Part shown: positions 1 to 7,435 of the stretch, in pieces
Numbering within the stretch: position 1 is the first letter of the stretch
Layout of the letters: every line of letters begins with the position of its first letter
Assembly (NCBI RefSeq): GCF_007004735.1
Contig: NZ_SSNL01000004.1
Coordinates: 1 to 64,000, forward strand
DNA length: 64,000 bases
Reading direction: 5' to 3'
DNA from: Salinigranum halophilum
Lineage (GTDB): Archaea > Halobacteriota > Halobacteria > Halobacteriales > Haloferacaceae
Notes under the pieces: model-generated
Told to the model about the DNA's origin: nothing
Seen by the model: the letters and a program-made list of their open reading frames with translations, nothing else
The model's database searches: none
Made by a program: the position numbers and the translations under genes

Positions 1-595
1 TCCGTCTTACGGCGGACCGCAGGGGGGGAATCCTCACGTATCGTTTCGGACCTGAACCAACGTGAGTCGAGGGTATAAACCCGTCGAACCTCGCTGGGAG
101 TGTCCGAGGCGAGCGCGGGCCGAGTTGGACGGCCCACAGTCGCGTGGTGTTGTGTTTTACTTCCGCATCACACCGAAATGCCCTGGCACACTTAACCCCA
201 TCGAACCCGACTCGCATCGAGGCCGACGGGACCGAGCGTGTGGTGCATCGGGGAGATGCTGACACACCCGGCGTGACCCGGGTGCGTCCTTCGCATTACA
301 TCGAATGCCGGGGGAACATAAAAGGCCGTCGAACCATGGCCGCTTCGTCACTCGGTTTCACGACACACCTACTCATAAACTGGCGTAGAAACGTCCGTGA
401 TGAATTCGGATTGAACAGTCGGGTGTTGGGAGAAAAGGTCAGGTGTCGCTCGCAGGCGTGCGTAGGTGTTGAGTAAAAGAGACTCGACCGAGGACGAAAG
501 GAACTCGACCGGTGATGATTCGACGCCGATGTGCTGGCCGTCAGGGGAGTGTAGTCACGCCGATTACGGGTCGAGATGCAGAAAACGGGCAGACC
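1..595. other. Gene-free stretch upstream of tbp
   Basis: No reading frame here has the acidic composition and GC-rich third positions of the neighbouring genes. The open frames are short and contain Cys, Arg and His runs typical of shadow frames. The octamer GTCGAACC or a close variant recurs near 82, 200 and 330. TATA-like strings occur near 73 (GGTATAAACC) and 317 (CATAAAAGG), so an unrecognised small RNA or the far upstream control region of tbp is possible. The left edge may also hold the flank of a gene outside the window. Confidence 0.5.
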
Positions 596-619
596 TTTTA
601 TAAGGGTGCCGTTTATAAG
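596..619 (+). promoter_or_regulatory. Tandem TATA boxes of tbp
   Basis: Two near-identical archaeal TATA boxes, TTTTATAAG (596-604) and TTTATAAG (612-619), lie 16 bp apart. The second sits about 33 bp before the tbp start codon at 648, so transcription would begin a few bases upstream of the ATG and give an almost leaderless mRNA. Similar CGGGCAGA strings flank the pair (near 587 and 622). A twin TATA element ahead of the gene for the TATA-binding protein itself would allow autoregulation, which is an inference. Confidence 0.6.
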
Positions 620-647
620 TGCGGGCAGAGGAGACAACAACGACACA

Positions 648-1208
648 ATGAGTACACCGGCAGACTCCATCGAGATTCAGAACGTCGTCGCATCGACCGG
701 TATCGGCCAGGAGCTCGACCTCGAAGCGCTCGCCGAGGACCTCCCTGGCGCGGACTTCAACCCGGACAACTTCCCCGGTCTCGTCTACCGGACGCAGAAC
801 CCGAAGGCTGCCGCGCTCATCTTCCGGTCGGGGAAGATCGTGTGCACCGGCGCGAAGAGTATCGACGACGTCCACGAAGCGCTCGGAATCATCTTCCAGA
901 AACTCCGCGACCTCAAGATTCCCGTCGAGGATGACCCCGAGATCACCGTCCAGAACATCGTCTCGAGCGCCGACCTCGGTCACAACCTCAACCTCAACGC
1001 GCTCGCCATCGGCCTCGGCCTCGAAGACGTCGAGTACGAACCCGAGCAGTTCCCCGGCCTCGTCTACCGGATGGACGAGCCGAAGGTCGTCATCCTCCTG
1101 TTCGGGAGCGGCAAGATCGTCATCACCGGGGGGAAACAGACGAGCGACGCAGAGACCGCCGTCGTAGAGATCGTCGACCGCATCGAGGGACTCGGTCTGC
1201 TGGGATGA
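648..1208 (+). CDS. tbp: TATA-box-binding protein (TBP)
   Basis: This is the general transcription initiation factor that binds TATA boxes and, with TFB, recruits archaeal RNA polymerase. The 186-aa product has the usual TBP length and two direct repeats of about 90 residues. Repeat one contains FPGLVYRTQNPKAAALIFRSGKIVCTG and repeat two contains FPGLVYRMDEPKVVILLFGSGKIVITG (each read here as its key stretch). The acidic tail is short. The start at MSTPADSIEI was preferred over an upstream in-frame ATG at 576 because the TATA boxes lie between the two. Haloarchaea commonly carry several tbp paralogues, and which one this is cannot be told from the window. Its location 1 kb from orc1 and the origin is noteworthy. 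Confidence 0.97.
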   Translation: MSTPADSIEIQNVVASTGIGQELDLEALAEDLPGADFNPDNFPGLVYRTQNPKAAALIFRSGKIVCTGAKSIDDVHEALGIIFQKLRDLKIPVEDDPEITVQNIVSSADLGHNLNLNALAIGLGLEDVEYEPEQFPGLVYRMDEPKVVILLFGSGKIVITGGKQTSDAETAVVEIVDRIEGLGLLG

Positions 1209-1305
1209 GCGTCCGGGGGACAGGAGAGGCACTGGCCATCGAGACCCCGTCGGGGAGTCCGGGGGCCCCTGCACGTGACACGCGCGACGGCGGGAGTGAC
1301 GGACG

Positions 1306-2091
1306 ATGACCGCCAGAGACGATATCGCGTTCCTCGTCGGGTCGGAGTGCCGCGTCGAGACACTGCGTGCCCTCCGCGAGGAACCCCTCCGTCCGAGCGG
1401 CCTGGCCGAGGAAGTCTCCTGTGCGCGCGAGACGGCACAGCGGAACCTTGCGGGGTTCACGGAACGAAGCTGGGTCACGAAGCAGAACAGTTCGTACCGA
1501 CTCACGACTGCCGGTCAGATGGTGCTCCAGCGGTACGAACAGTTGGAGCAGTCGGTGGAGAACGCGAAGAACCTCGACGTGTTCCTGAGCAACGTCGGTC
1601 CCGTGGCCGAGGCGGTCGACACCGACCTCCTCGCGGCTCAGACGGTCACGACGTCGACCCCCGAGAACCCCCACGGTCCGATCGACCGCTGGCTCAGTCT
1701 CGTCGACGGCGTCGTCGACGCGTACTACGGCGTGACACCCATCGTTAGTCGCGTGTTCAACGAGGCCGCGGCGCAGTCGATCGGGCCGGACACACATATG
1801 GAACTCGTCATCGACGAGTCGGTTCTGGAGGCGTCGCGCGAGAAGTTCACGGACGCGCTCGAACTGGCGTACGAACTCGACCAGTTCGTCCTCTGGCTCG
1901 CACCGAGCGACCTCGAGTACGGGCTGGCAATCATCGACGACCACGTGTGGTTCGCCGCGTACGACGACTTCGGGAACATCGTCGCGAGCGTCGACGGGGA
2001 CGACGAGGAGTTCGTCGAGTGGGCGTACGACCGCTACACCGGCCTTCGCGAACGGTCAGCGCAGGCCGAGCCGGAGAGCCTCTCGACCTGA
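1306..2091 (+). CDS. Winged-helix transcriptional regulator (FilR1-like middle domain)
   Basis: The 261-aa protein opens with a winged helix (about residues 5-75). Its recognition segment reads LAEEVSCARETAQRNLAGFTERSW and is followed by the wing YRLTTAGQMVL. A sensor-like domain of about 150 residues follows, with blocks such as PIVSRVFNEAA and LWLAPSDLEYGLAIIDDHVWFAAYD. The latter resembles the middle or C-terminal domain of haloarchaeal regulators described as FilR1-like (DUF1724). It is probably a DNA-binding repressor or activator with an unknown ligand. It is transcribed in the same direction as tbp with a gap of about 100 bp, so possible co-expression cannot be excluded. It converges on orc1. 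Confidence 0.8.
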   Translation: MTARDDIAFLVGSECRVETLRALREEPLRPSGLAEEVSCARETAQRNLAGFTERSWVTKQNSSYRLTTAGQMVLQRYEQLEQSVENAKNLDVFLSNVGPVAEAVDTDLLAAQTVTTSTPENPHGPIDRWLSLVDGVVDAYYGVTPIVSRVFNEAAAQSIGPDTHMELVIDESVLEASREKFTDALELAYELDQFVLWLAPSDLEYGLAIIDDHVWFAAYDDFGNIVASVDGDDEEFVEWAYDRYTGLRERSAQAEPESLST

Positions 2092-2121
2092 CCGGCTGCG
2101 GTCTGCCGCGAGGGCACAGGT

Positions 2122-3327
2122 TCAGTACTCGGCGTCCTCCGAGAGCACTTCCTGTACCACGTCGGGGTCCTCGAGGAGCTGGTGTTTCGTGTAGCTCCCC
2201 TCGGCGCTCCCACCGCTGTGTTTCGACTGTTCGATGATGTCGAGGAAGGCGTGTTCTTTCAGGAGGTCGCGGACGCGTCGGAGCGAGAGCGTGTCCGAAC
2301 CCTGCTGGCCACAGATGTTCTCGTAGACGTCGTAGACGCGACTCGTGCGGAAGCCGTCCTCGTGTCGAGCCGAGAGCGAGAGCATCGCGAGCGCCTGGAG
2401 GACGTACCGTGAGTGCGGCGTCGAACCGCGGATGAGTTCACGGAACCGGTCCGTCTCCGCGCGCTCGCGCGCCTGCGTGACGAACTCCTCTTTCACCGTG
2501 GTCGACCCCGTCGACTGCGCGATTTCCCCGGCGTATCTGAGGATGTCGATCGCCTTGCGCGCGTCCCCGTGTTCGCGAGCAGCCAGGGCGGCGGCGCGCG
2601 GCACCGTCGAGGGGTCGAGCACCCCGTCGCGGAAGGCGTCCGACCGTGCTTCCATGATGGCCCGGAGCTGGTTCGCGTCGTACGGTGGGAAGACGAACTC
2701 GCGTTCACACAGCGATGATTTGACGCGTTCGTCCATCCGGTCTTTGTACTGAATCTTGTTCGAGATGCCGATGACGCCGAGTTTACACTGGGTGATCTTG
2801 CCCGCCTCTCCGGCCCGTGACAGCTGCATGAGGATGTCGTCGTCGCTCAGCTTGTCGATCTCGTCGAGGATGATGAGGACGACGTCGTAGAGCTGGTCGA
2901 GGATGCGCCAGAGCCGCTTGTAGTACGTGGAGGTCGACAGGCCCTTGTCGGGGACGCGGATGTCGGTGTGGTCGGGGCTGTTCACGCCCTCGGCGATGGT
3001 CTGGACGGCCTGCGTCTCTGTCGTGTCCTGTGCGCAGTCGACGTACGCGAACGTCGCGGTCACGGACTCCTCGCCGGCCGTGTCGACGAGCCGCTGGGAA
3101 ACGTACTTGGCACAGAGGGACTTCCCGGTGCCGGTCTTCCCGTAGATGAGTACGTTGCTCGGACTCTGCCCGAAGATAGCGGGGTTGACCGCCGCGGCGA
3201 GGTTCGAGATTTCGTCGTCCCGGCCGACGATACGCCCCTCACCGGGGAGGTGACTGATCTCGAGGAGTTCCTTGTTTGCGAAGATGGGGTCCTCACGGGT
3301 GAAGAGGTCGTCCGCGGCGTTGGGCAT
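2122..3327 (-). CDS. orc1: Orc1/Cdc6 origin-binding AAA+ ATPase
   Basis: This is a replication initiator of 401 aa that binds origin recognition boxes and loads the MCM helicase. The AAA+ core shows Walker A GKTGTGKS (near residue 60), Walker B LIILDEID (near 150), and sensor-type segments VIGISNKI and REFVFPPYDANQL. The C-terminal winged helix runs to the end (HAFLDIIEQSKHSG). The start at MPNAADDLFTREDP (3327) was chosen because the open frame upstream simply reads through origin repeats. An origin recognition box in matching orientation lies only 8 bp before the start codon and a second lies 57 bp before it. The gene therefore probably controls its own transcription. It reads away from the origin it is expected to serve. 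Confidence 0.95.
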   Translation of the reverse strand: MPNAADDLFTREDPIFANKELLEISHLPGEGRIVGRDDEISNLAAAVNPAIFGQSPSNVLIYGKTGTGKSLCAKYVSQRLVDTAGEESVTATFAYVDCAQDTTETQAVQTIAEGVNSPDHTDIRVPDKGLSTSTYYKRLWRILDQLYDVVLIILDEIDKLSDDDILMQLSRAGEAGKITQCKLGVIGISNKIQYKDRMDERVKSSLCEREFVFPPYDANQLRAIMEARSDAFRDGVLDPSTVPRAAALAAREHGDARKAIDILRYAGEIAQSTGSTTVKEEFVTQARERAETDRFRELIRGSTPHSRYVLQALAMLSLSARHEDGFRTSRVYDVYENICGQQGSDTLSLRRVRDLLKEHAFLDIIEQSKHSGGSAEGSYTKHQLLEDPDVVQEVLSEDAEY

Positions 3328-3335
3328 GTTCAGCC

Positions 3336-3354
3336 ACACCGGGTTTCCGGTGAA
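3336..3354 (-). repeat. Origin recognition box 1
   Basis: On the minus strand it reads TTCACCGGAAACCCGGTGT, with one base (C for G) differing from the array consensus. It begins 8 bp upstream of the orc1 start codon. Confidence 0.85.
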
Positions 3355-3384
3355 ATGCGTTGTGGTTCGACTCCCGGGAGACAC

Positions 3385-3403
3385 ACACCACGTTTCCGGT
3401 GAA
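3385..3403 (-). repeat. Origin recognition box 2
   Basis: On the minus strand it reads TTCACCGGAAACGTGGTGT, identical to the box at 4379 in the opposite orientation. It lies in the presumed orc1 promoter. Confidence 0.88.
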
Positions 3404-3448
3404 ACGGTCATCGAACGGCCGAGGGTGCACCTGAAACAGGGGTTAACG

Positions 3449-3467
3449 TTCATCGGAAACACGGTGT
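3449..3467 (+). repeat. Origin recognition box 3 (degenerate)
   Basis: TTCATCGGAAACACGGTGT has two differences from the consensus. It is the first box facing the AT-rich zone from the orc1 side and is preceded by GGTTAACG. Confidence 0.8.
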
Positions 3468-3686
3468 CTACCGAACCGAGGAAGCACTACGCGAGAACAC
3501 GATGTCGTCTTCGGGGGAGACCGGACCCGGGAGAGCGACGCTATAATCGGTGAGTCAGCCGAGTACAGCGCTCGCGGACACCGGGACCCCTGAATGTCGT
3601 CTCTCCCCAGCCAAGCACGGTCCACCACAGGTGCCGAGTCGGTAGAGGAACTCGGTGTTTCACGTCGAGCGATGTCCTGAACGGAC

Positions 3687-3752
3687 ACTAAAATAGGTAT
3701 GCTGAACGGCGGTACATTCTGGTACACAGTAAACTTATTTAAAGTTTCTGCT
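3687..3752. other. AT-rich candidate DNA-unwinding element
   Basis: This is the most AT-rich part of the origin region, including ACTAAAATAGGTATG and AAACTTATTTAAAGTTT, the latter an imperfect inverted repeat. GGTACA occurs twice, 10 bp apart, at 3711 and 3721. It sits between box 3 and box 4, where archaeal origins usually melt. The role is inferred from position and composition. Confidence 0.65.
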
Positions 3753-3818
3753 AGAGACTGTCGCCGAGATCGGTTCAGAATCGGGAGCTTCGGCGGAGCG
3801 GTCACGACCACAGCCCGA

Positions 3819-3837
3819 TTCACCGGAAACGAGGTGT
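3819..3837 (+). repeat. Origin recognition box 4
   Basis: TTCACCGGAAACGAGGTGT is the first box of the main array beyond the AT-rich zone. Confidence 0.9.
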
Positions 3838-3889
3838 GTCACAGCGACTAGTCCGGTCCCGACAAGACGGGTCGAGTCTCCCAGTAGGC

Positions 3890-3908
3890 TTCATCGGAAA
3901 CGAGGTGT
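3890..3908 (+). repeat. Origin recognition box 5
   Basis: TTCATCGGAAACGAGGTGT carries the T variant at position 5, shared with boxes 3 and 8. Confidence 0.88.
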
Positions 3909-3998
3909 GTCGACGCAGTGGTGTCTCCGAGTTCGTTGGTGTGAGGTCGTTAATCGGGAGTTCCGTGGTGCCGTGTGCGAACCCACTGACGCGGCCGG

Positions 3999-4017
3999 TT
4001 CACCGGAAACGCGGTGT
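3999..4017 (+). repeat. Origin recognition box 6
   Basis: This is an exact match to the consensus TTCACCGGAAACGCGGTGT, preceded by GCGGCCGG as is box 8. Confidence 0.9.
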
Positions 4018-4082
4018 CTCTGTCGGTCCAACCAACCGACCGCGTTCTCCGCTACGGAGCGACGGCGAGCTTCCCGGACTAT

Positions 4083-4101
4083 TTCACCGGAAACGCGGTG
4101 T
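4083..4101 (+). repeat. Origin recognition box 7
   Basis: This is an exact consensus copy, 84 bp from box 6. Confidence 0.9.
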
Positions 4102-4162
4102 CACCGACAGGGGGTGTCTCGCGCCTACGACCGCGTCAGTCTCGACCGGCCGACGCGGCCGG

Positions 4163-4181
4163 TTCATCGGAAACGCGGTGT
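4163..4181 (+). repeat. Origin recognition box 8
   Basis: TTCATCGGAAACGCGGTGT lies 80 bp from box 7. Its upstream flank GACGCGGCCGG repeats that of box 6. Confidence 0.88.
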
Positions 4182-4241
4182 CTGTAGTCGGTCACCCCGT
4201 GTCGCGCCCCACCACTCCGACTACGCGTTCAGGCCGCACCG

Positions 4242-4260
4242 TTCACCGGAAACGCGGTGT
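4242..4260 (+). repeat. Origin recognition box 9
   Basis: This is an exact consensus copy, 79 bp from box 8. Confidence 0.9.
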
Positions 4261-4378
4261 GGGGACACGTCTCAGTCGAGGTCGAAGTCCGGTCTCCGCC
4301 CCCGGTCATCACCGGCTATCGCGGCGGCCCGGAAGCTCTTGGACGCCGACGTAGCGGGGGTGTTCGAGACACGGCACA

Positions 4379-4397
4379 TTCACCGGAAACGTGGTGT
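4379..4397 (+). repeat. Origin recognition box 10
   Basis: TTCACCGGAAACGTGGTGT is the last box. It lies 44 bp beyond the stop codon of the origin-facing gene at 4441-5289. Confidence 0.88.
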
Positions 4398-4440
4398 CGG
4401 TACAGACGCGCCGAGTCCGCCTTGCGGCACCCCACAGCGC

Positions 4441-5289
4441 TCAGAACGAGCCGGCGGTGACGACACGCCCTGTCGGTGTCGTGTCCGCCCCGTCTCGAGC
4501 GTCGTCGGCGACGAGGGCGGCCCACTCGTCCCGGACGGACGAGACACCGCTGAAGACGTGTTCGGGGACGAGCGGCATCGGGAGGGGGACGTACGCGTTC
4601 GCGCGCATGTCGGCGATTCCGTCGTAGACGCCGACGACGCGGCCCTCACGCGTCCGGAGCCGGAACCGCTTGTCGTCGGGGTCCCGGCGATACGAGTACG
4701 GAAACGCCTCCGTCGTGGGGCAGGCGAGGCCGTCGACGCCGTCGAGCCACGCCAGGGTCTGCCCACCCGAGTCGGCCACTTCGGCGGTCCTCGCTCTCTC
4801 ATCCGCTTTGCCAGTCCCCTCGACGAGACGCAGCGAGTGGTCGTCACCCGTCCCGTCCTCGCGCCAGACGAGGTCGTCGGGAGACGCGTCGGTTCGGACG
4901 GCCGCGTACCCACCCTTCGCGAGCGGGATGCGGTCGGGTCCGTTGTAGAAGGTACGCCTCCCGTGTCGGTCCTCGCCGGCGACCAGCGGCGGGTCGTACA
5001 GCACATCGTGGACTGTCCGGGCATCCGCTTCACTCCCGACGACGAACAGCGAGAAGCGCTCGTGGCTGGTGTTGTTCCGGAGCCGCGAGACGAGTGTCGT
5101 GGGTGTCACCTCGTCGCTCTCGAGCGGTTCGACAGCGACGAGTTCGTTCACCGAACGGGAGACGAACGGGGACGCCCTGCCCGTCGGCGTCGCGAGGGAC
5201 GATGGGAGCCAGGGCTCGTCGGGGCTCGTTATCTCGTACCCGCGGCGCTCACACGTGTCCCGTCCAGCGGCGTGGAGTCGGTCGCTCAT
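4441..5289 (-). CDS. Origin-adjacent hypothetical protein
   Basis: The 282-aa protein is not recognised. The start MSDRLHAAGRDTCERRGY was chosen because residues upstream are low-complexity Ser/Arg/Cys typical of non-coding frames. The body is acidic and soluble, with no membrane segment. It contains a central block FSLFVVGSEADARTVHDVLYDPPLV and a C-terminal block RVVGVYDGIADMRANAYVPLPMPLVPEHVF. It is transcribed toward the origin and ends inside the repeat array's edge. It is divergent from the XPB-like helicase at 5427. The position suggests an origin-associated protein, but no enzymatic motif supports any particular activity. Confidence 0.7.
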   Translation of the reverse strand: MSDRLHAAGRDTCERRGYEITSPDEPWLPSSLATPTGRASPFVSRSVNELVAVEPLESDEVTPTTLVSRLRNNTSHERFSLFVVGSEADARTVHDVLYDPPLVAGEDRHGRRTFYNGPDRIPLAKGGYAAVRTDASPDDLVWREDGTGDDHSLRLVEGTGKADERARTAEVADSGGQTLAWLDGVDGLACPTTEAFPYSYRRDPDDKRFRLRTREGRVVGVYDGIADMRANAYVPLPMPLVPEHVFSGVSSVRDEWAALVADDARDGADTTPTGRVVTAGSF

Positions 5290-5426
5290 CGTCCGTGATA
5301 CGGAGCCGACGGTGAAACCGTTATCGTGCGGGGCGGCACACCGACGAGACCGATGTGGCCGGCCGTGTCCGATTCGTCGGCCAGCGAGGCGCAACTCGTT
5401 TCTTCGCGGACCCGCTATCGGACGTG

Positions 5427-7340
5427 ATGACAGACGAGTCGGTCGAGCGCGGGCGGGTCGACAGCCGCGACGACACCCACACGCTCGACGACACCGACGC
5501 TTCCGAGCGGGACACGAGCACGAACGACGAGGGGGCGACACTCTCTCTCGAAGAGTTCTACCGCGCTGTCGAGCGCGAGGGACGTCCCGTCGTCACGGCC
5601 GGCGAGGTAGCCCGCCGGACGGACCGCTCACAGGCGGCGGTGGCGGACGCCCTCGCCGGACTCGAACGAGAGGGTTCGGTCCAGTCGGTGCACGTCGAGG
5701 CGGACCCAGTCGTGTGGTTCCCGAGCCAGTGGGGCGACCTCGCCACGCGCGAGCGGAGCGTCCTGTTCCCCCAGCGTCGAGAGGTGGTCGTCGACGCGCC
5801 GACCCAGTACACCCGCGCGCGGATGGCGCAGTTCGCTCACCTCGTGGACACGACGGGTGACCGCGAATCCGGGACGCGAGGCTACCTCTACCGTATCCGC
5901 CGTGAGGACATCTGGAGTGCCCCGTTCGACTCGCTCTCGGAACTGCTGGCGCTGATGCGCTCTGTCCTCCCGCGACGGTCCGAACCGCTCGAAGACTGGG
6001 TGACAGACCAGTGGAAGCGGGCCAACCAGTTCACGCTCTCGACCCACGAGGACGGTTACACCGTGCTCTCGGCGGCCTCGGAGAACCTCATGGGGAACGT
6101 CGCCCGGCAGGAACTCGACGAGGAACACCTCCACGCGCCCATCTCGGACACGGAGTCGTGGGTCCGCGAGGGCAGCGAGGCGGCGATCAAACGCATCCTC
6201 TGGGAGGCGGGCTACCCGGTCGTCGACGAGCGCGACCTGGAGACGGGTGACCCTCTCGACGTCGACCTCCACATCGACCTCCGTGACTACCAGCGTGAGT
6301 GGGTCGACGCGTTCATCGAGAAGAAGGCCGGCGTCCTCGTCGGACCGCCGGGGAGCGGGAAGACCGTCGCGGGAATGGGCGTGCTCGAAGCGGTCGGCGG
6401 CGAGACGCTCGTCCTCGTCCCGGGCCGGGAACTCGCCGTCCAGTGGCGCGAGGAGTTACTGGCGCACACCTCGCTCTCCGAAGACCAGATCGGCGAGTAT
6501 CACGGCGGCGTCAAAGAGATTCGCCCCATCACCATCGCCACCTACCAGACGGCTGGGATGGACCGCCACCGGTCCCTGTTCGACTCGCGACGGTGGGGTC
6601 TCATCATCTACGACGAGGTCCACCACATCCCCTCCCGCGTCTACCGGCGAAGCGCCGACCTCCAGGCCAAACACCGCCTCGGCCTCTCGGCGACACCAGT
6701 GAGAGAGTCCGACGACGAGCAGGAGATATTCACGCTTATCGGCCCGCCCATCGGGACCGACTGGACGAAGCTGTTCGACGCCGGCTACGTCCAGGAACCG
6801 GAGGTCGAGATCAGGTACGTCCCCTGGCGCGACGACGAGGCACAGAACGAGTACGCCGCCGCCCACGGTCGCGAGCGCCACACCATCGCGGCGATGAATC
6901 CAGCGAAGGTCGACGAGGTCCGCTCTCTCCTCGCCCAGCACGACGACGCCAAGGCGCTGGTGTTCGTCGACTGGCTCGACCAGGGTCGCGACATCAGCGA
7001 GGCCCTCGACGTGCCGTTCATCAGCGGCGAGACGCCTCACTGGGAGCGCGAACGGCTGTTCGAGCGGTTCCGTGAGGGCGACCTCCGAACGCTGGTCGTC
7101 TCCCGTGTCGCCGACGAGGGAATCGACCTCCCGAACGCCGAACTGGCTATCGTCGCCTCGGGCCTGGGGGGGTCACGACGACAGGGAGCACAGCGCGCCG
7201 GGCGGACGATGCGGCCGGCCGGGAGCGCCCTCGTGTACGTCCTCGCGACCCGGGGCACCACCGAAGAGGACTTCGCCCAACGACAGACCCGCCACCTGGC
7301 CGAGAAAGGCGTGCTCGTGCGAGAGAACGACCTCGCCTGA
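5427..7340 (+). CDS. XPB/Rad25-type DEAD/DEAH-box DNA helicase
   Basis: This superfamily-2 helicase of 637 aa is probably involved in nucleotide excision repair or DNA opening. An N-terminal acidic linker is followed by a winged-helix-like region (about residues 45-105) and a variable domain. The helicase core has Walker A GPPGSGKT (near 309), the DEVHH box (near 396), motif III LGLSATP, and motif VI QRAGRTMRP (near 590). Archaeal XPB proteins are usually shorter (about 450 aa), so this is a long haloarchaeal form. The start at MTDESVERGR was preferred over an upstream in-frame ATG because homologous-looking acidic sequence begins there. It is divergent from the origin-adjacent hypothetical gene. 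Confidence 0.88.
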   Translation: MTDESVERGRVDSRDDTHTLDDTDASERDTSTNDEGATLSLEEFYRAVEREGRPVVTAGEVARRTDRSQAAVADALAGLEREGSVQSVHVEADPVVWFPSQWGDLATRERSVLFPQRREVVVDAPTQYTRARMAQFAHLVDTTGDRESGTRGYLYRIRREDIWSAPFDSLSELLALMRSVLPRRSEPLEDWVTDQWKRANQFTLSTHEDGYTVLSAASENLMGNVARQELDEEHLHAPISDTESWVREGSEAAIKRILWEAGYPVVDERDLETGDPLDVDLHIDLRDYQREWVDAFIEKKAGVLVGPPGSGKTVAGMGVLEAVGGETLVLVPGRELAVQWREELLAHTSLSEDQIGEYHGGVKEIRPITIATYQTAGMDRHRSLFDSRRWGLIIYDEVHHIPSRVYRRSADLQAKHRLGLSATPVRESDDEQEIFTLIGPPIGTDWTKLFDAGYVQEPEVEIRYVPWRDDEAQNEYAAAHGRERHTIAAMNPAKVDEVRSLLAQHDDAKALVFVDWLDQGRDISEALDVPFISGETPHWERERLFERFREGDLRTLVVSRVADEGIDLPNAELAIVASGLGGSRRQGAQRAGRTMRPAGSALVYVLATRGTTEEDFAQRQTRHLAEKGVLVRENDLA

Positions 7341-7435
7341 ACAAATACTGAAGAAGCACAACACGACCGCCTCGGATACCGACCGCGTGAGCGTACGGAC
7401 GCACGGGCAGCGGGACGACCGAGCGGTGAGACGGC

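Larger units (their letters stand above)
3328..4440. other. oriC: Replication origin (oriC-type) next to orc1
   Basis: This non-coding stretch between orc1 and the gene at 4441-5289 has the archaeal origin architecture. Ten copies of a 19-bp box with consensus TTCACCGGAAACGCGGTGT are present: two in minus orientation beside orc1 (3336, 3385) and eight in plus orientation (3449, 3819, 3890, 3999, 4083, 4163, 4242, 4379). An AT-rich segment near 3687-3752 lies between the inverted groups and is the likely unwinding element. Seven of the plus boxes form an array spaced 71, 109, 84, 80, 79 and 137 bp apart. Open frames across the array only translate the repeats and are not genes. Confidence 0.9.

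Noticed and set aside
296-670. 124-aa minus-strand frame upstream of tbp
   Set aside because: It is Cys, Ser and Pro-rich and overlaps the tbp promoter, with non-halophilic composition.
3819-4397. Regular repeat array resembling a CRISPR
   Set aside because: Repeats are only 19 bp, spacing varies from 71 to 137 bp, two copies are inverted, and no cas genes are near. Position beside orc1 fits an origin.
3907-5298. 463-aa plus-strand open frame across the origin and beyond
   Set aside because: It translates the repeats (SPETRC-type strings) and then the antisense of the gene at 4441-5289, with Arg/Pro-rich composition.
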